This document shows positions 1 to 13,329 of a stretch of 64,000 nt of DNA, in pieces. Origin of the DNA: Panulirus ornatus (Eukaryota > Arthropoda > Malacostraca > Decapoda > Palinuridae); assembly GCF_036320965.1 (NCBI RefSeq), contig NC_092225.1, positions 2,654,183 through 2,718,182 on the forward strand, given 5' to 3'. The notes beneath the pieces are model-generated. The model had not been told where the DNA came from. It saw only the letters and a program-made list of their open reading frames with translations, and made no database searches. How positions within the stretch are numbered: position 1 is the stretch's first letter; the number at the start of each line of letters is the position of its first letter. The translations under genes and the position numbers were made by a program.

Positions 1-1153
<1,153 letters not shown>

Positions 1154-1199
1154 ATTTCTGAAGTAATTTCTAGCTATAAATGTATTGCACAATAAAATT

Positions 1200-1739
1200 C
1201 CAATAATTCATGCTATGATTATTTCTTCACTGATGGTTGCTGGTATGCTTTGTAAACACATATATGATAAGCGTCAGGAGGCGGATGGCCCGCCGCCGCA
1301 TCGGTGTTATGATTGGCAAATATGCTTAATGTAAACCAAACATTGAGGGACGCACATCCTGCCGGTGATTCAACATATCCTCCAAATAATTAGTATAATA
1401 AACTACGATATTAATTGGGGCCCCACGAATTACCAACAAATCTAATAGTGTGATGGAGTAACCAATTAGTCACATGAAGTAAGAGGTTGTGATAAGTCTG
1501 AAACGTTTGATATTACGAGAGGAACTTTGTGTCTCTTATATGGTGAGGTTTTTGGAGGCCTTGCATCTAGAATTTGGTAGCGGAGATGGATATACTATCA
1601 TCCAAGACAGTACTATGAACTGTCACCCATTACCTCACAATGACTTCATATTCTTCCCTGTTCTTGCTACAGTGCCACAGTCAGCCGTAACCACTCGCCG
1701 ATTTGAGGTAGTGTATCCCTAGAGCCATTGTCACATTGT
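1200..1739. other. Unique sequence, no gene seen
   Basis: No convincing coding region, RNA gene or repeat family was recognised. A 77-codon open frame at 1489-1722 has no recognisable motif and no splice context. Confidence 0.5.
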
Positions 1740-2360
1740 GTTCCCGCCTTGTCCTGGTGTTGTCATGTTTAGAGTCACATGAAAACTCCCTGCCGTGACC
1801 TGTTGTTGCCAGGTTTAGTGTCACATACTAACCTCCTGTCGTGACCTGTTGTTGCCAGGTTTAGTGTCACATACTAACCTCCTGTCGTGACCTGTTGTTG
1901 CCAGGTTTAGTGTCACAGACTAACCTCCTGTCGTGGCCTGTTGTTGCCAGGTTTAGCGTCACAGACTAACCTCCTGCCGTGACCTGTTGTTGCCAGGTCT
2001 AGCGTCACACACTAACCTCTTGTCGTGACCTGGTGTTGCCAGGTTTTGCGCCTGGACAAGGAGTAAATTGGCCTTTGAGTTTGGACACAGGTTTCGTTTG
2101 TCTCCCTGTCTTGACATGAACTCATTTGGCCTTCTTGACTTCCTGGCATGACGTAGTGTTGTCAGCGGTAGTGTCATATGCAAACACCTGCCTGAACACA
2201 ATGGTGCCAGGTTTAGCGTCACATCTACCCCCCTGCCGTGACTTGGTGTTGTCAGGGGTAGTGTCATATACAAACACGTACCTTGACGTAGTGTTGCCAA
2301 GGTCAATGCCACATGGTGACACCATGCCGTGACCTGGTTTTGTCAGGGTAAGAATCACAT
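1740..2360. repeat. 46-bp minisatellite
   Basis: Tandem copies of a unit of about 46 bp containing TGTTGTTGCCAGGTTTAG and CACATACTAACCTCCTGTCG. The copies at 1790-1990 are nearly identical. Copies towards 2360 are diverged, with TGGTGTTGTCAGG variants. About 13 units fit the interval, and weak resemblance continues to about 2480. Short open frames inside it are repeat products. Confidence 0.85.
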
Positions 2361-2979
2361 GCTGGCCTCTAACATAACCTGGCAGTATTACTGTGTACCC
2401 ACCACCTTCAGGATGACCACCGGGACCAGCGCTACTCCACATTACCAAACGCGGTTTGACCTGTGTAATAACCAGTGCTGGTGTGTTACGGGGAGAGATA
2501 TGTGCGCTCGTAGGCACTGGTGCCCGGTATCTTGACGTTGTATTTATAGCGTATCCTACCTTATATATTCACAGACATGTACACACTCCAGATGTTGCTA
2601 GGTATGTCTGTGTGTCTGTGTATGTATGTGAGTGTCTGTATTTGTGAATTTGTGTATGAGTGTGTGTGTGTGTATGTGTGAGTGTGTGTGTGTTGTGCGT
2701 GTAACTAACTTTTCATACATTTGTTGGAACCCATGTAATGTACTTTCTCTCTTATCATACAACTTTGTAAGCGTCTGTATGCTGTCCACATTCACACTTT
2801 CATCTTGCAGTTTATTACTACTCTTGTACTCCAAGAGTGCTTTTTACTTCTTTGCTAACATACTTCTTCCTTAATTTCATATCATGATATCTCGGAGTTC
2901 TATCCTTACATCTTTCGAAGAATTTTCGTTGATGACGTCATCAAACTGTTTTGGAAACTTCGAAATTATGATCAGGTCA
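2361..2979. other. Mostly unique; degenerate (GT)n at 2600-2700
   Basis: It contains an impure GT-rich stretch (TGTGTG with TATG and AGTG interruptions). No gene was recognised. Confidence 0.4.
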
Positions 2980-3990
2980 CCCTTTACTCCTCTTTCTCCT
3001 ATTATGGACAAACTCAAGGCCACAAACCTTCTTTCTGTACCGTAGATTTCTTAACTGTGATAACATCTTTGTTGTTCTGTAGATCTTCTCTATTTGTTCT
3101 CTGTGTTTCTTTATGTGCCTTGAGCAATCTTGAGAAGTATACGCTATTTTTGGCCAAATTGGGATGTACAGCTTTGTGAATAGTTATCCTTATGCGTGAG
3201 AGCTCTTCTGACATCATCCAGCACACAGATTGTTTCCCATATTATTCTCCTAAGGTGGGACGCTGGCGACAGTTTAAGGACGAAGTCGACAGCCAATTCC
3301 CTCTCATTCTTTCAGGTTATTTTCTAAAAAATTATATGCATACTTAGTACTTATTTCTCCCCTTCCCATCCTCATTACTTGCATTTAATCGGGTCGAAGT
3401 TATTAAACTTAAACCTTGGAGCTTCGCTGGGTTAGTATAAAGGTGGATGCAATCCTCATCGTTTTCACTTCATAACTTTAGCCTCATCCACAACCATACC
3501 CTTGTAAGAGTTCAGTTCTTCTGGCAAGTCATTTACAGAGATGACAGAGAGCAATGGTCTGGGAACAAACTATTGTTATATGCCAATGTTAATTTCAACC
3601 CATTTCCAAAATGGTTCCCTGATTTTCGTCCTTCGTTCCCTTTCATTAAGATGAGATTCTGTCCATCGAAATACTCTCCTCTTAATTTTTGCCACATGGT
3701 CCAACTTCTTTACCAGCCAGTTGTGTAGCACAATGTCTAATGCTCTCAGACAGTCTAGCTGGCCTTGATGAAGGCCTTAGCTGCCTTTGCCGTATCAACT
3801 AACATGAAAAAACAAAGATAAAGACAATCCACTCAGCACTTCTCTTGTTTAAAACTGTGCTCACTCTCTCACAGAAATCTAATACGTACGTTCGCTACAT
3901 ATGATCTTTCCCTGAAACCATGATGTGTCTCACTTGGGCAGTTTCTCTTTGGCAAGAAGTCTTTCAATTGCTTTACTTTTATTAAGAACT
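2980..3990 (-). mobile_element. CR1/jockey-like LINE remnant
   Basis: Read on the minus strand, pieces of a non-LTR reverse transcriptase can be followed across frameshifts. They include THHGFRE (family form QHGFRKG), VLHNWLVKKLDHV (motif A region, family form VPHKRLLxKL), RRVFRWTESHLNERERRTKI (between motifs A and B) and VISVNDLPEELNSY (just before motif C). This order matches CR1/jockey-type elements and not the RTE family elsewhere in the window. No frame is intact. The (GT)n at 3,991-4,079 lies inside the element, with element-like codons (NKSKAIERLLAKEKLPK) on its far side. Upstream linker-like residues appear near 3,014-3,226. Clade assignment is by motif style only. Confidence 0.6.
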
Positions 3991-3992
3991 TG

Positions 3993-4080
<88 letters not shown>

Positions 4081-4088
4081 TGAGTGTG
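3991..4088. repeat. (GT)n microsatellite
   Basis: About 44 GT units, ending in GAGTGAGTGTG. It is embedded in the CR1-like remnant. Confidence 0.97.
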
Positions 4089-4249
4089 TTCAGTTTGATT
4101 GGTGGACAAACTAATCAATTCTTTTTAGTTATTTCATTTATCATTCCATATGCTACATCGTGGGCGAGACATTACATACACCCGGAAGACTTGAATGAAT
4201 AGAGATGATACAGATATGGCGGCTACAGCTGGCTGCCTCGATGGGATTC

Positions 4250-4780
4250 AGAGGCCTGCAAAACCCGGGTATTGGGTGGATGTGATTAATGAATGCGGCG
4301 TGTATGATGGATGCTAGTTATACATGTGAGGGATAAATGATGGATGGCTGGTGCAAATGGTGAACCTAGATGAGAGTTAGTGGGCGTAGACAATAGGTGG
4401 TGGGCGTGGAAGACGTGACGGGGACGGAGGGCGTGTGTGGTTACCTTGGATGATGAGTGTGGAGGATGGGCGTGGTTGAACATCATTGTTGACGCACTAC
4501 AAAAGGTGGACGCGGGTGACAGGCATGGATGAGGATCGTTGCTAGTGTGGATGGAAGAAGCGTTTGGTAGGCGTGTGTGGTATAATATGCAGTTGACGGG
4601 TATGTCTGGTGAACGTTGTCGGCAGGAATAGATTGTGGATGGTTGTCATGAGTGGGTGGCTTGAGTAACAACATGGCGTGGATGTTAGGCTGACAATGAC
4701 CCTGGGAGTGTATGTACTTCGTGCATGAGAAAAGGAGGATGGCGATGAGCAATATTTTTGGTCATAAGTGGTACCCGGTG
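4250..4780. repeat. G-rich degenerate minisatellite (tentative)
   Basis: Recurrent GGATG and GGTGGGCGTGG-like words at roughly 30-bp spacing give strong G over C asymmetry. Copies are too diverged to fix a unit by eye. No gene was seen. Confidence 0.35.
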
Positions 4781-5186
4781 CGTCTGTGATTGTCAGGTGC
4801 CTGAGTAAGTTCTGGTATACATTTCTTATTCATCAAACTGCTTGTCCATTTTTTTCTTCAGCTTCTCATTTTCCAAGTATGATCTAGACGGATATTTTAC
4901 ATGATGATGAATGTCGAGACTTCAATCATTTTTCTCAGCACGTCATCAGGAGGTGGTTGGCACCAGAAAAATCTTTAAATACTTCTTAGCTTCTTTTTTT
5001 TCATTTTGAATTTAGAAAATACCGAGAAAGGTAAAAGTGTCTTTTTTTAAAGATTATTTCATGACAAAGACTAGAGACACGAAATTTTATGTGAATTTGA
5101 TGGAAAACCAGTACGAGAAAAGATATTTTTTTTCAGTTCAAAGCTTTGGTCTCCCACGTGACTATGAAGAACTAAGTCTTACTTTA
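4781..5186. other. Unique sequence, no gene seen
   Basis: AT-rich sequence with T-runs near 4990 and 5040. Nothing was recognised. Confidence 0.4.
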
Positions 5187-5535
5187 AGCTTGATCTTCAA
5201 CACAGTATCTTAAATCGGGCTATACTCGAAATGTGATAATCACCATTGTAATACAGTGACGCAGGTAACATTCTAAGCTCAAACATAATTGCACATTCTA
5301 AGTTGATATTGATCCCTGATATAGTAAGCCAAGCCATATCCTAAGTTTGATCCTCCACATCGACACAATGATCTGGGGACATTCTATACGTGATATCTTA
5401 CATGAAAATAGTAAATTGGGTCATATTCTAATCTTAACCTCCAACATGAATACAGTGCACAAGAGCACATTTCAAACTTGATAAACAAAATTCATACAGT
5501 GAACCAGACCATCACGTTCTAAGCTTCATATAGTT
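5187..5535. repeat. Degenerate minisatellite, unit about 55 bp
   Basis: Diverged recurrences of a pattern with CAACATGAATACAGTG followed by an ATTCTAAGCTTGAT-like block at about 50-60 bp spacing. The words CATTCTAAG, CATATCCTAAG, CATTCTATACG and GTTCTAAGC mark successive units. Confidence 0.5.
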
Positions 5536-6375
5536 TTTGATACATTTAGAAGCAAAACAATAAAGCTCACGTTCACATTCTGATGGTTTGGTGTCTCATT
5601 CATAGTGATAATGATTTGAATCACTTTGTAAAAGTAGTAATTTTCGTTGAACGTTATTTTCCATGGATGAGAACAATTATTATTGTTACGGTTACTTGAT
5701 TCGTGACATGAATTTGTGTCATTTATTTTTCCATATGGTGAGGTACGCTTGCAACGATCCACCACAAGCAATGAGAGGTGAAGAGCTTGACTCTGGTATT
5801 ATGAAGGACAAATGTATATCACGTGAAACGAGTTGTGTGAAGTGCAACACGATTTTCACCGCCCGAGCGAAAACAGTGCCAGTGAAATAAAAAATGGTAA
5901 CTCATAGACTACGGCAGCCATTTATATACAGAACGAATATCGTCATGACACATCACAATGTATACATTGTGCAAATAAAGCTGGGCGACAAATATTTACG
6001 GAAGTGCCAAAAAAAGGTTTGAATTATTTAGTTACATATGAATGCTGCACTATTTTGCTGGGCCGGCTCCACTTTGGCCCTGGGAGGTGGAATCCCTTCT
6101 GCCATAAAATGTTGAATCTTTTCTGTATCCTCGTTCCTGGGGACACCAGTGTTTTGTATGTGCCTCTCTGTTTGTGTGTCTGTGTGTGATTAACATTTGT
6201 GATTGAAATTTGTATGTTACTGAAAGAGAGTTTTACGCTCGTTTGTCCTATCTCTTTACCTAGTTTATATGTACCATGTCTGCACTCCTGTGTATGTATA
6301 CAAGCACACACACACGCACACACACACACACTTGCACCAGTCAGAGTCAGGTACTCATTTATCGAACAATCCTGG
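5536..6375. other. Unique sequence; short (CA)n at 6301-6331
   Basis: Several 60-100 codon frames lack recognisable motifs. A short CA repeat lies at 6301-6331. No RNA gene was seen. Confidence 0.4.
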
Positions 6376-6379
6376 AGAA

Positions 6380-6492
6380 GAGGATGAGCACCAGGGTTGG
6401 GTTAGACCGACTGCCGAGCTCAAATCATTCGAACCCATCCGAGCCTGACCACGGGCGGGCCTTGCTGACTCGTGGTCAGTGACGCTAACTAC
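6380..6492 (-). mobile_element. tRNA-derived SINE or tRNA-like fragment
   Basis: On the minus strand, an A-box-like GTTAGCGTCACTGACC (about 6475-6490) is followed about 50 nt later by a B-box-like GGTTCGAAT (about 6427-6435). Between them is CACGAGTCAG, and a body beginning TTTGAGCTCGGCAG follows. The spacing suits an internal Pol III promoter of a tRNA-type SINE head. Cloverleaf pairing is poor, so a functional tRNA is unlikely. A (GT)n tract abuts its 5' side. Confidence 0.5.
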
Positions 6493-6498
6493 TGTAAG

Positions 6499-6499
<1 letters not shown>

Positions 6500-6557
<58 letters not shown>
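6500..6557. repeat. (GT)n microsatellite
   Basis: About 29 TG units, ending GTGATTGCC. Confidence 0.97.
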
Positions 6558-6559
6558 TT

Positions 6560-9500
6560 GCCTTATTGTAATAACCTATTTCTGGTGTACGGGAAGAGTT
6601 TTCCTCTCCTGTGGCTCTCTCTTAAATTTCACTCTGCTGTTATTTCACTCTAAACTTGTGGATTCAAACTTGTGTATTCTGTTTATGTGTTTGTTTGCGT
6701 GTGTGTATATGCACATTTATGTGTTTACAGTTAATGATATGTGTATCTTCATACACGATTCATATACATAAATAAAATTCTTAAGACCTGCGATCCTGAT
6801 GATTTGCAGAAAGTTTAGGTTGATGTTTGTGTCTGGTGAGCATTCCACCCCTGACCAGATACAGCAGTGTGGCACACAGTACGTGGGGGTCATCTTGGCT
6901 CGCCCTCAAGCTGATCCAGTCGAGGCATTGCTCTCAGTTAGTCCTGGTGATGATGGCGGATTCTTTTCAATGTGGAAATGATACACGAGTTTTTTTCTCT
7001 TTCGCGATCGATAAATTGTGATAATTATGGCAAAAGCTCAAAGCTCTTTGTTTCCAGTTGGATCAAGTGAAGTCTAAATCTATGACGTATTCCTTGTTAT
7101 AGAATTAATGAATAACATTATGTCAACAAGTTTTTCCAACACAGACCTTCAGATTTTCGTTTCCTCAGACACTTGAAATCCCAAAACAAACAAGAGTTTT
7201 CAGATCAAAAGTAACGCGAACAAAGCAATTTTCATGAAAAAAAGAAAAAGAAGCTTCATATGTATAATATGTGTACAAAATTATGAGGTAATTGTATGTA
7301 TTCTCGATAGAAGAGAGTGACAGACACATACAAACGCCAGCTACCCTATATACACACAGGTCACTTTACAACACCCTACCATGAAAATTATTCCCTTGAC
7401 GCCTGTATTCAACTGCCCAACCCCGACATCTGCTGCCATGACAGCTGCTTCCAGCTTCCCCACGTCCTGACATCTTCCCCCGCCTGCCTCACGCCAACCA
7501 ACTGTTGCCTCGGCATCTGTTTCTCTTTCCCTCATGATAACCATCTGTTGCCTGGGCACATGTTTCCATCAGCCTCACGCCAACAACTATTGCTTTGACA
7601 CGCGCCTCCGCCTGCCGCAAAGCCAGACAATAATGTTATGGTAGCGCACTAACAACAACCGCACTCAGTGGTCACTCCCTGTATAAACAAACCGACCAGA
7701 TAAACACGTAAAAATATTCCTCATAAATAAATCATTGAATGCTGGTACCCTCCTCCTGGTAACCCAACTCCCAGGGCAAGCGAACAGCTTCATTTTAGAC
7801 ACACTCCTGAGTGCATCGTCTACATGTTTCAGTAAACATAATCCGTAGTACGTGATGTGATAGTTCAAATCTCAGGACCCTTTTGAATATAGGCAAGATG
7901 ACACAGGAAGTTAGATATGCCAAGATATGTTAACATTGTTTATGTATTGGTCTTGAGGCAAGATCTCTTCATAACGCTGGAAAAGGTCCCCAACATAAAT
8001 TTTGCATCAGAGACAATCTAACATCATTACAAAGTATACAGAACATCACAGATCCTTCAAATACACCCAGGAAAGAAATTAATCGAGGCACTAACCTTAG
8101 TACGATAATATAAACTCAACTATAAAATCTCAATTTCTCAGTATACATCTTTTCAATTTTCACTCGTTTCCCACCGCTGAATTCGAGAGCACCACAGCTC
8201 AGCTCTGCAATAACATAAGCATGCTGGCATAACTGTAAGCCCCACATAATGAGCAATACAAAATCTGCTTTCCAAAAGCTGGTAGCTGTTTCAGTGCCGT
8301 GATTCTTTCTCGTGTGTGCAGCTATTCCATGTCATCACGGAATCTATTCCACTTTGTATGGAGTACTGCTTGCATATCTGCGGTAGATCTTCTCCCTCAT
8401 CTCTTCTAACAAGACTGGAAACAAAATCCATCTTTCTTATCAGCTCTCCAGCAACCACTCTTTTGAATGGTACGCTGCGATATCGCTGCTATCTCCCACT
8501 TCTGCAGATATCATGCGTTATCTGCGTGTTTCCCTGCCACTTAAGCTTGGACCCATGGTGAGTTTTTGGCTCTACTTCTCTTATATTCTATGAGGAGACC
8601 AGCCACACGAGGACTGATCGTTAACTCCTCTCCTGGGACAATAAAACTGTGGATTTTTCTTCCATTTTTCCGTTTTGCCCTCTTCCTATAACCCATCTGC
8701 CTTTAAGAGTCTAGTTCGCAAACATCTCAAAAGCTTCGATTAAGCTCATCTTTTTCCTATTCTTGATTTGTTTGTCATCTAAGATGGCTATGTTTCTGCC
8801 TGTGTTATGTCGATACGATAAAAGAAAAGAGAAGCGTGGCTTTGATGACTGTGATTCCAGGCATCAGAATCTGGCTGAGGCATCAAGGTCTAGTTAGATT
8901 GGTGAACCCAACGGGTTGGACTTGTTGAGACAGAGATGAAATATATATATATACGAAGGTCCTGAAGAATGATGACGATGGTAGAAAGGACTCTTTAGCA
9001 TCAGAGGTGGGCAGAGCCCGGGGTCTGCCAAAGAAATCGACACATGGATATAATGAACCAAACATGATATACAATCTTCCCTTAGGATTTTCTTAGACCT
9101 GATAGGAGAACATGACCGACCCAATGCGCTGTGTCATGATATTCATGATAAGTTGGCATCCATCAGTGTCCCGTAATATGCTAAAATATGTGTGCTGTTG
9201 TTGTAGGCAGAAATGTATCTTTTATTTGAGAAACGAAGTTGGTCCCTTAAACACAATATTTGTTATGAGCCTAGCGATACCTTCAAGTAAGACAGGGATA
9301 TATAAAACCTTCATCTCATTTTCTTAGAGTACATATCACGTCCATTCCCGGAGACAACTTCTTTTTCTTGATACGAACAGAGATTGAGGCGGTGGAAGAC
9401 TCGATCAACTAAGACATCGTTAAGGTCTTACCAAGAACTGACCAGCTAAAGAGAGGAAATATAGATCAGTGATAGGAATTCATCGAACATTATCTAACAA

Positions 9501-9650
9501 CCTTCTCATCAGAGGAACAACGATGGTATACAACGAGTCTGGAAGGCACAGACGCTGGCCACCTAATAGCCCTATGCCAGTTTCGTACATCATTCCTTTC
9601 GGACAACATCAAACGGCTGAGAACAAACGTAGTGAGGCTTCCTGTATAAC
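6560..9650. other. Unique sequence, no gene seen
   Basis: No recognisable domain, RNA or transposon was found. Frames of 60-93 codons (for example 7317-7598 and 8316-8561) have no family features. A minor C-rich patch with recurrent CTGCCTC-like words lies at 7420-7620. Confidence 0.4.
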
Positions 9651-9654
9651 TGCT

Positions 9655-9925
9655 CAGCAGCCGAGGCCCAAAACTCTCTTATCCTGGTCCCTTAACCTTC
9701 CATCTGAGGCCCATGACTCTTTGTCCCGAAGCCATAACTCTCCGGCCGGGGACACGCCTCTCCGTTCGGGAAACTTGAATCTCCACTCTGGGCTCCTAGT
9801 CCTGGGGCCACAACACTAAGTCTGAACCTTCTTAAGAGCCTTCGCACGGAGCCCCTTCTTTCAGGGCACACGACTCTCCATCATTGGTCCATGACTCTTC
9901 TGCCTCAGCACACGTCTATCTACTC
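9655..9925. repeat. Degenerate minisatellite, unit about 22-25 bp
   Basis: GC-rich recurrences of a pattern like GGCCCATGACTCT with CTCTCC, CTCTCTT and CTCCAT variants. It may be an ancestor or relative of the cleaner array at 10.08 kb, which carries CCCATGAGAGACT. Confidence 0.45.
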
Positions 9926-10079
9926 TACTACTGCTGGTGAATATTAGAAACATCAGGGGAGAACGCTGGACTTCGAGAAAGAAATAGGTTCTTCTTGAGC
10001 AGAGGTTCCTATAGACCCGCAAAAGCTGGAGATGTGACTCACTAGAACTAGAGGTCTAAACCATAAAAGCCTCTTGTAA

Positions 10080-10265
10080 AGCCCGAGAGAGCTTGTGGTA
10101 CGGCCTATGAGAGACTATAGTGTGGCCCATGAGAGACTATGATGTGGCCTATGGGAGACTATGTGCACCCCATGAGAGACTATGGTATGGTCCATGAGAG
10201 ACTGTGGTACAGCCCATGAGAGACTATAGTGTGGCCTATGAGAGACTATGTGCGGCCCGTGAAAA
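10080..10265. repeat. 22-bp tandem repeat
   Basis: Seven or eight copies of a 21-22 bp unit around GGCCCATGAGAGACTATG. Successive ATG words start at 10107, 10129, 10151 and 10172, which gives the period. Confidence 0.85.
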
Positions 10266-13205
10266 CCTGTAATACATCAAACCCTTCGATATCAGGTATA
10301 TATGACTGAGGCTTTCATTATCTAATTGCTTTATTACAAGTAACATATAACTGCAACTAATGGGAAAAACTGGAGCTACGTGCAGGAGTTCCCTAGCGCA
10401 CTGAATCATACTTTTATACAAAAATTACCATAAACCATCGTATCCAACTGACCGTACCAGAGTCTGTATGTTACCAACTATGAAGACTGAGGAGTTGGTA
10501 TAGTTTGGGCAAGAAAGTCACGAGAAAAGCACAATAATTCGGATGACATTCAAAGTGATTTCAGTATGTGGTTCGCCATCAAAAACGTCCCCTCATCTTT
10601 GGCTCTATCTTGCAAAGTCCTCAGGTGTGTCATAATGCACGGGGTGTACAGGTATGCCGGCTCCAGCCTTCAGTAGTCTCGTAAACCAATTAATCACTGA
10701 ATTTGACACCAAAATGCGAAGGATGAAGACAGCTGTCGACATGAGCGACACGTTATATCTACATCTAGACCATGTTGTGTAAGCAATCTGGTCTTTATAA
10801 TTCGATGAGACAGTATAGATCGGTATCATTGAAATATTTGTCAACTTTTCGTCGAATATTCTATAAAGTTATCCGTTAAAGGCAAATATATAGAAAATGT
10901 GTTCCTTTGTTGGCAGGGTCACTCCCCGTCCCCTCTACCCACAGGGGATTACAAACAAGTGGGACCGTGTATATGCACAAGGCTTTAACCCGGCCCGCTC
11001 TGCTGCAGTAATTGGATTAGCGTCGCCTTAATTGCACCATCAAAGTGACCGCCCCACTGGTAATGCACCTGTACTAATAGAGAAAAATCACAATGTTTAA
11101 AGCATTAAATGTAAGTCCAGAAATTGTTCAAGCGTGTTTGCGTCTCGCTGGCAGAACTTTTACATAAAATCATTTTGGGGCTGATTTAGTCGTACAGTTT
11201 AATTTTGACCAAAAGAAAAACAGCAATTATGATACTTTTTATGCTTCTTTGTTCAGAATTGATGTTGAATTTACAAGCCACGAGTTATAGCAGACTTCAT
11301 TCTGTGTTTCTGAGCAGCAATTACTGTCCATTAATGTCGTAAGGCTTACAAAAATACCCATTGCATGCCAGTTTCTTTTTTTTCTATGATTTTTCCACGG
11401 AACCACCGGTCCTGCTGTATGTCATGTTCCATTTTTAGCAAAAAATCACAGCGGGACACATGATACTTAGTGTGTGCTTCCCTGCGGTCTGCTCGTGTTA
11501 CCCTCTACTGCAGCAACGAGCCCTTGTATCCTATTATGCTGGGAGGATTAACTCCTTATTTCTGTGTCGGTGCCGGTGCTCTGTTGGGGGAAGTTGAAGG
11601 TGTACATGACAGCCGCCGTCGTCCCATGATGTATCATTACCCCTGTGATGACACTGGCAGCAGCTGTCTGGCAACCAAGCAATTATTCCCCGTCTTTTTT
11701 ATAACGGTGACGAGGAAATTCTGCTGATGAATTTCGATATGTTTATTATTGATTCAAGGACTCCATCCTTAGGTAATGAGGGGTCTACCTTGTGAAAGTA
11801 ATCCAGAAAGAGGGAGAGTGACAGGATCGTCTGATCACAGTCTCAAATGTAACTGTTTTAGTGGCACCCCTCACTCCAACAGCACTTCTCAGCGTAAATA
11901 TTGGCACCTTGATAAAGCTGACAGGATAACTTCCAGAAATTCTTTTCAGACTTGTCTTTGCTAAATTAGTGTCTCTTATGTGGTGATGCTTCTGTCTCCG
12001 CCAAACGCAGAAGTTATTGTTACGGAAATGGGAGCATCCCCTTTTCCTCCAAGGCGACCCACTTCTGCTAATCTATAGTTCAACAGTTCCTGTTCTGAGG
12101 CCATTCTGGCCCGGGATCAGGATTATCTGGATTGAAAAAACTCTCCTTCCTCCGACTCCCATTCAGCATTTCTCACTGCCCGTTATCATTGCAAGTGCGT
12201 TATCCGTGAGGTAAAGCGTCCCTTTGTACAATGGACGTGCAATAACAAGCTGCTGCGACACATGAATGCTGTGTGGTTGTTGGCAACTCAACAGTGGGTT
12301 GTTTTGATAACTGCTTCTTTTCCTACACCTCGAAGCTTTAGAAATCTCTACCCTTTCATGTCTTTCTCAAAAACTATGATCTGTCATTTAAAAGACAGGA
12401 TTTTCACTTCCTTCAAAATTGATAAATTACATCTTCTTTTTCCTTTCATAATCCACTCTATTTTAAGACCTGGCCTTGATGCGGACTTTTGTCCGTGACT
12501 GGAGCATCCAACGTGAAAAGAAAGAAAGAAAAAAAGTCAGCTTCACCGTGAGCAGTGGACAGGTGGGCGGGTTAGCGTCATCTATAGACGTACAATCATT
12601 CCATGTCGGTTTCTCCTTAATTGACGGCACTTTTGTTATTTTTGCCTCACGTAGCCGGAACAACTTAGGACTCACCTGGTTTCGAACAATGGATGAACGA
12701 TGAAGAATAGATGAAAAATGAATAGCTTTTGGTGAACGATGATTGTATAAAAATGTACTTCCTGGAGCCCAGCACCTCACTATTGTTCTTGTTGGTCTTT
12801 GTGGACATAAGTCTCCCGCCCAACAACCTTTGTCCTGACGCCCACCATTATTCAGTAATGTCCCATCATCATCCTGGTCGACGGAGATTGAGAGTAAATG
12901 TATTAAAATATGAAAAGAATGAATAGATAACACATGATATGTATAGTCATTCTTATTATGGCTGCTTTGCAGGAATGCGGGAGTATATTGCATCTTATAG
13001 AAGGGGTTGAAATCATAATATATTTGTGGAACCTAATTATCAATTGATTCAGTATGAAAATAAAATCAATAACATTTGATATATGATCAATACATATATC
13101 TATATGCATTTATATAAGTGCCTTCATCCATACTCTAGGAACCGGTAGATAACATTTATGATACCGTATACTGACGCAGCTATCTGTTATAAGACGTTCC
13201 CAATA
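10266..13205. other. Unique sequence, no gene seen
   Basis: No coding exon was recognised. Open frames such as 11470-11727 and 12476-12703 lack known motifs. A patch at 10,980-11,080 is rich in homeodomain-type TAAT words (see findings). Confidence 0.4.
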
Positions 13206-13214
13206 TCGCCCGTG

Positions 13215-13329
13215 TTATTTGTTGTTAACCCCGTTAGCGAGGTAACACCAAGAACAGAAGAGAAAAAAGCCTCATTCACTCACATTTATTTCCTTGCTGT
13301 CATGTGTAAGGCACGGAAACCACAATTTC
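13215..13329 (-). mobile_element. RTE-like LINE, type II 3'-UTR fragment
   Basis: The plus strand reads GTTAGCGAGGTAACACCAAG, then CCTCATTCACTCACATTT, GCTGTCATGTGTAAGGCAC and GGAAACCACAATTTC. The same blocks occur in the same order in the type II 3' UTR of the long copy at 47.2-50.5 kb. Only the UTR is present, in minus orientation. Confidence 0.65.

Noticed and set aside
11470..11727. 85-codon plus-strand frame considered as an exon
   Set aside because: No family motif, no convincing splice sites and ordinary length for chance in this base composition.
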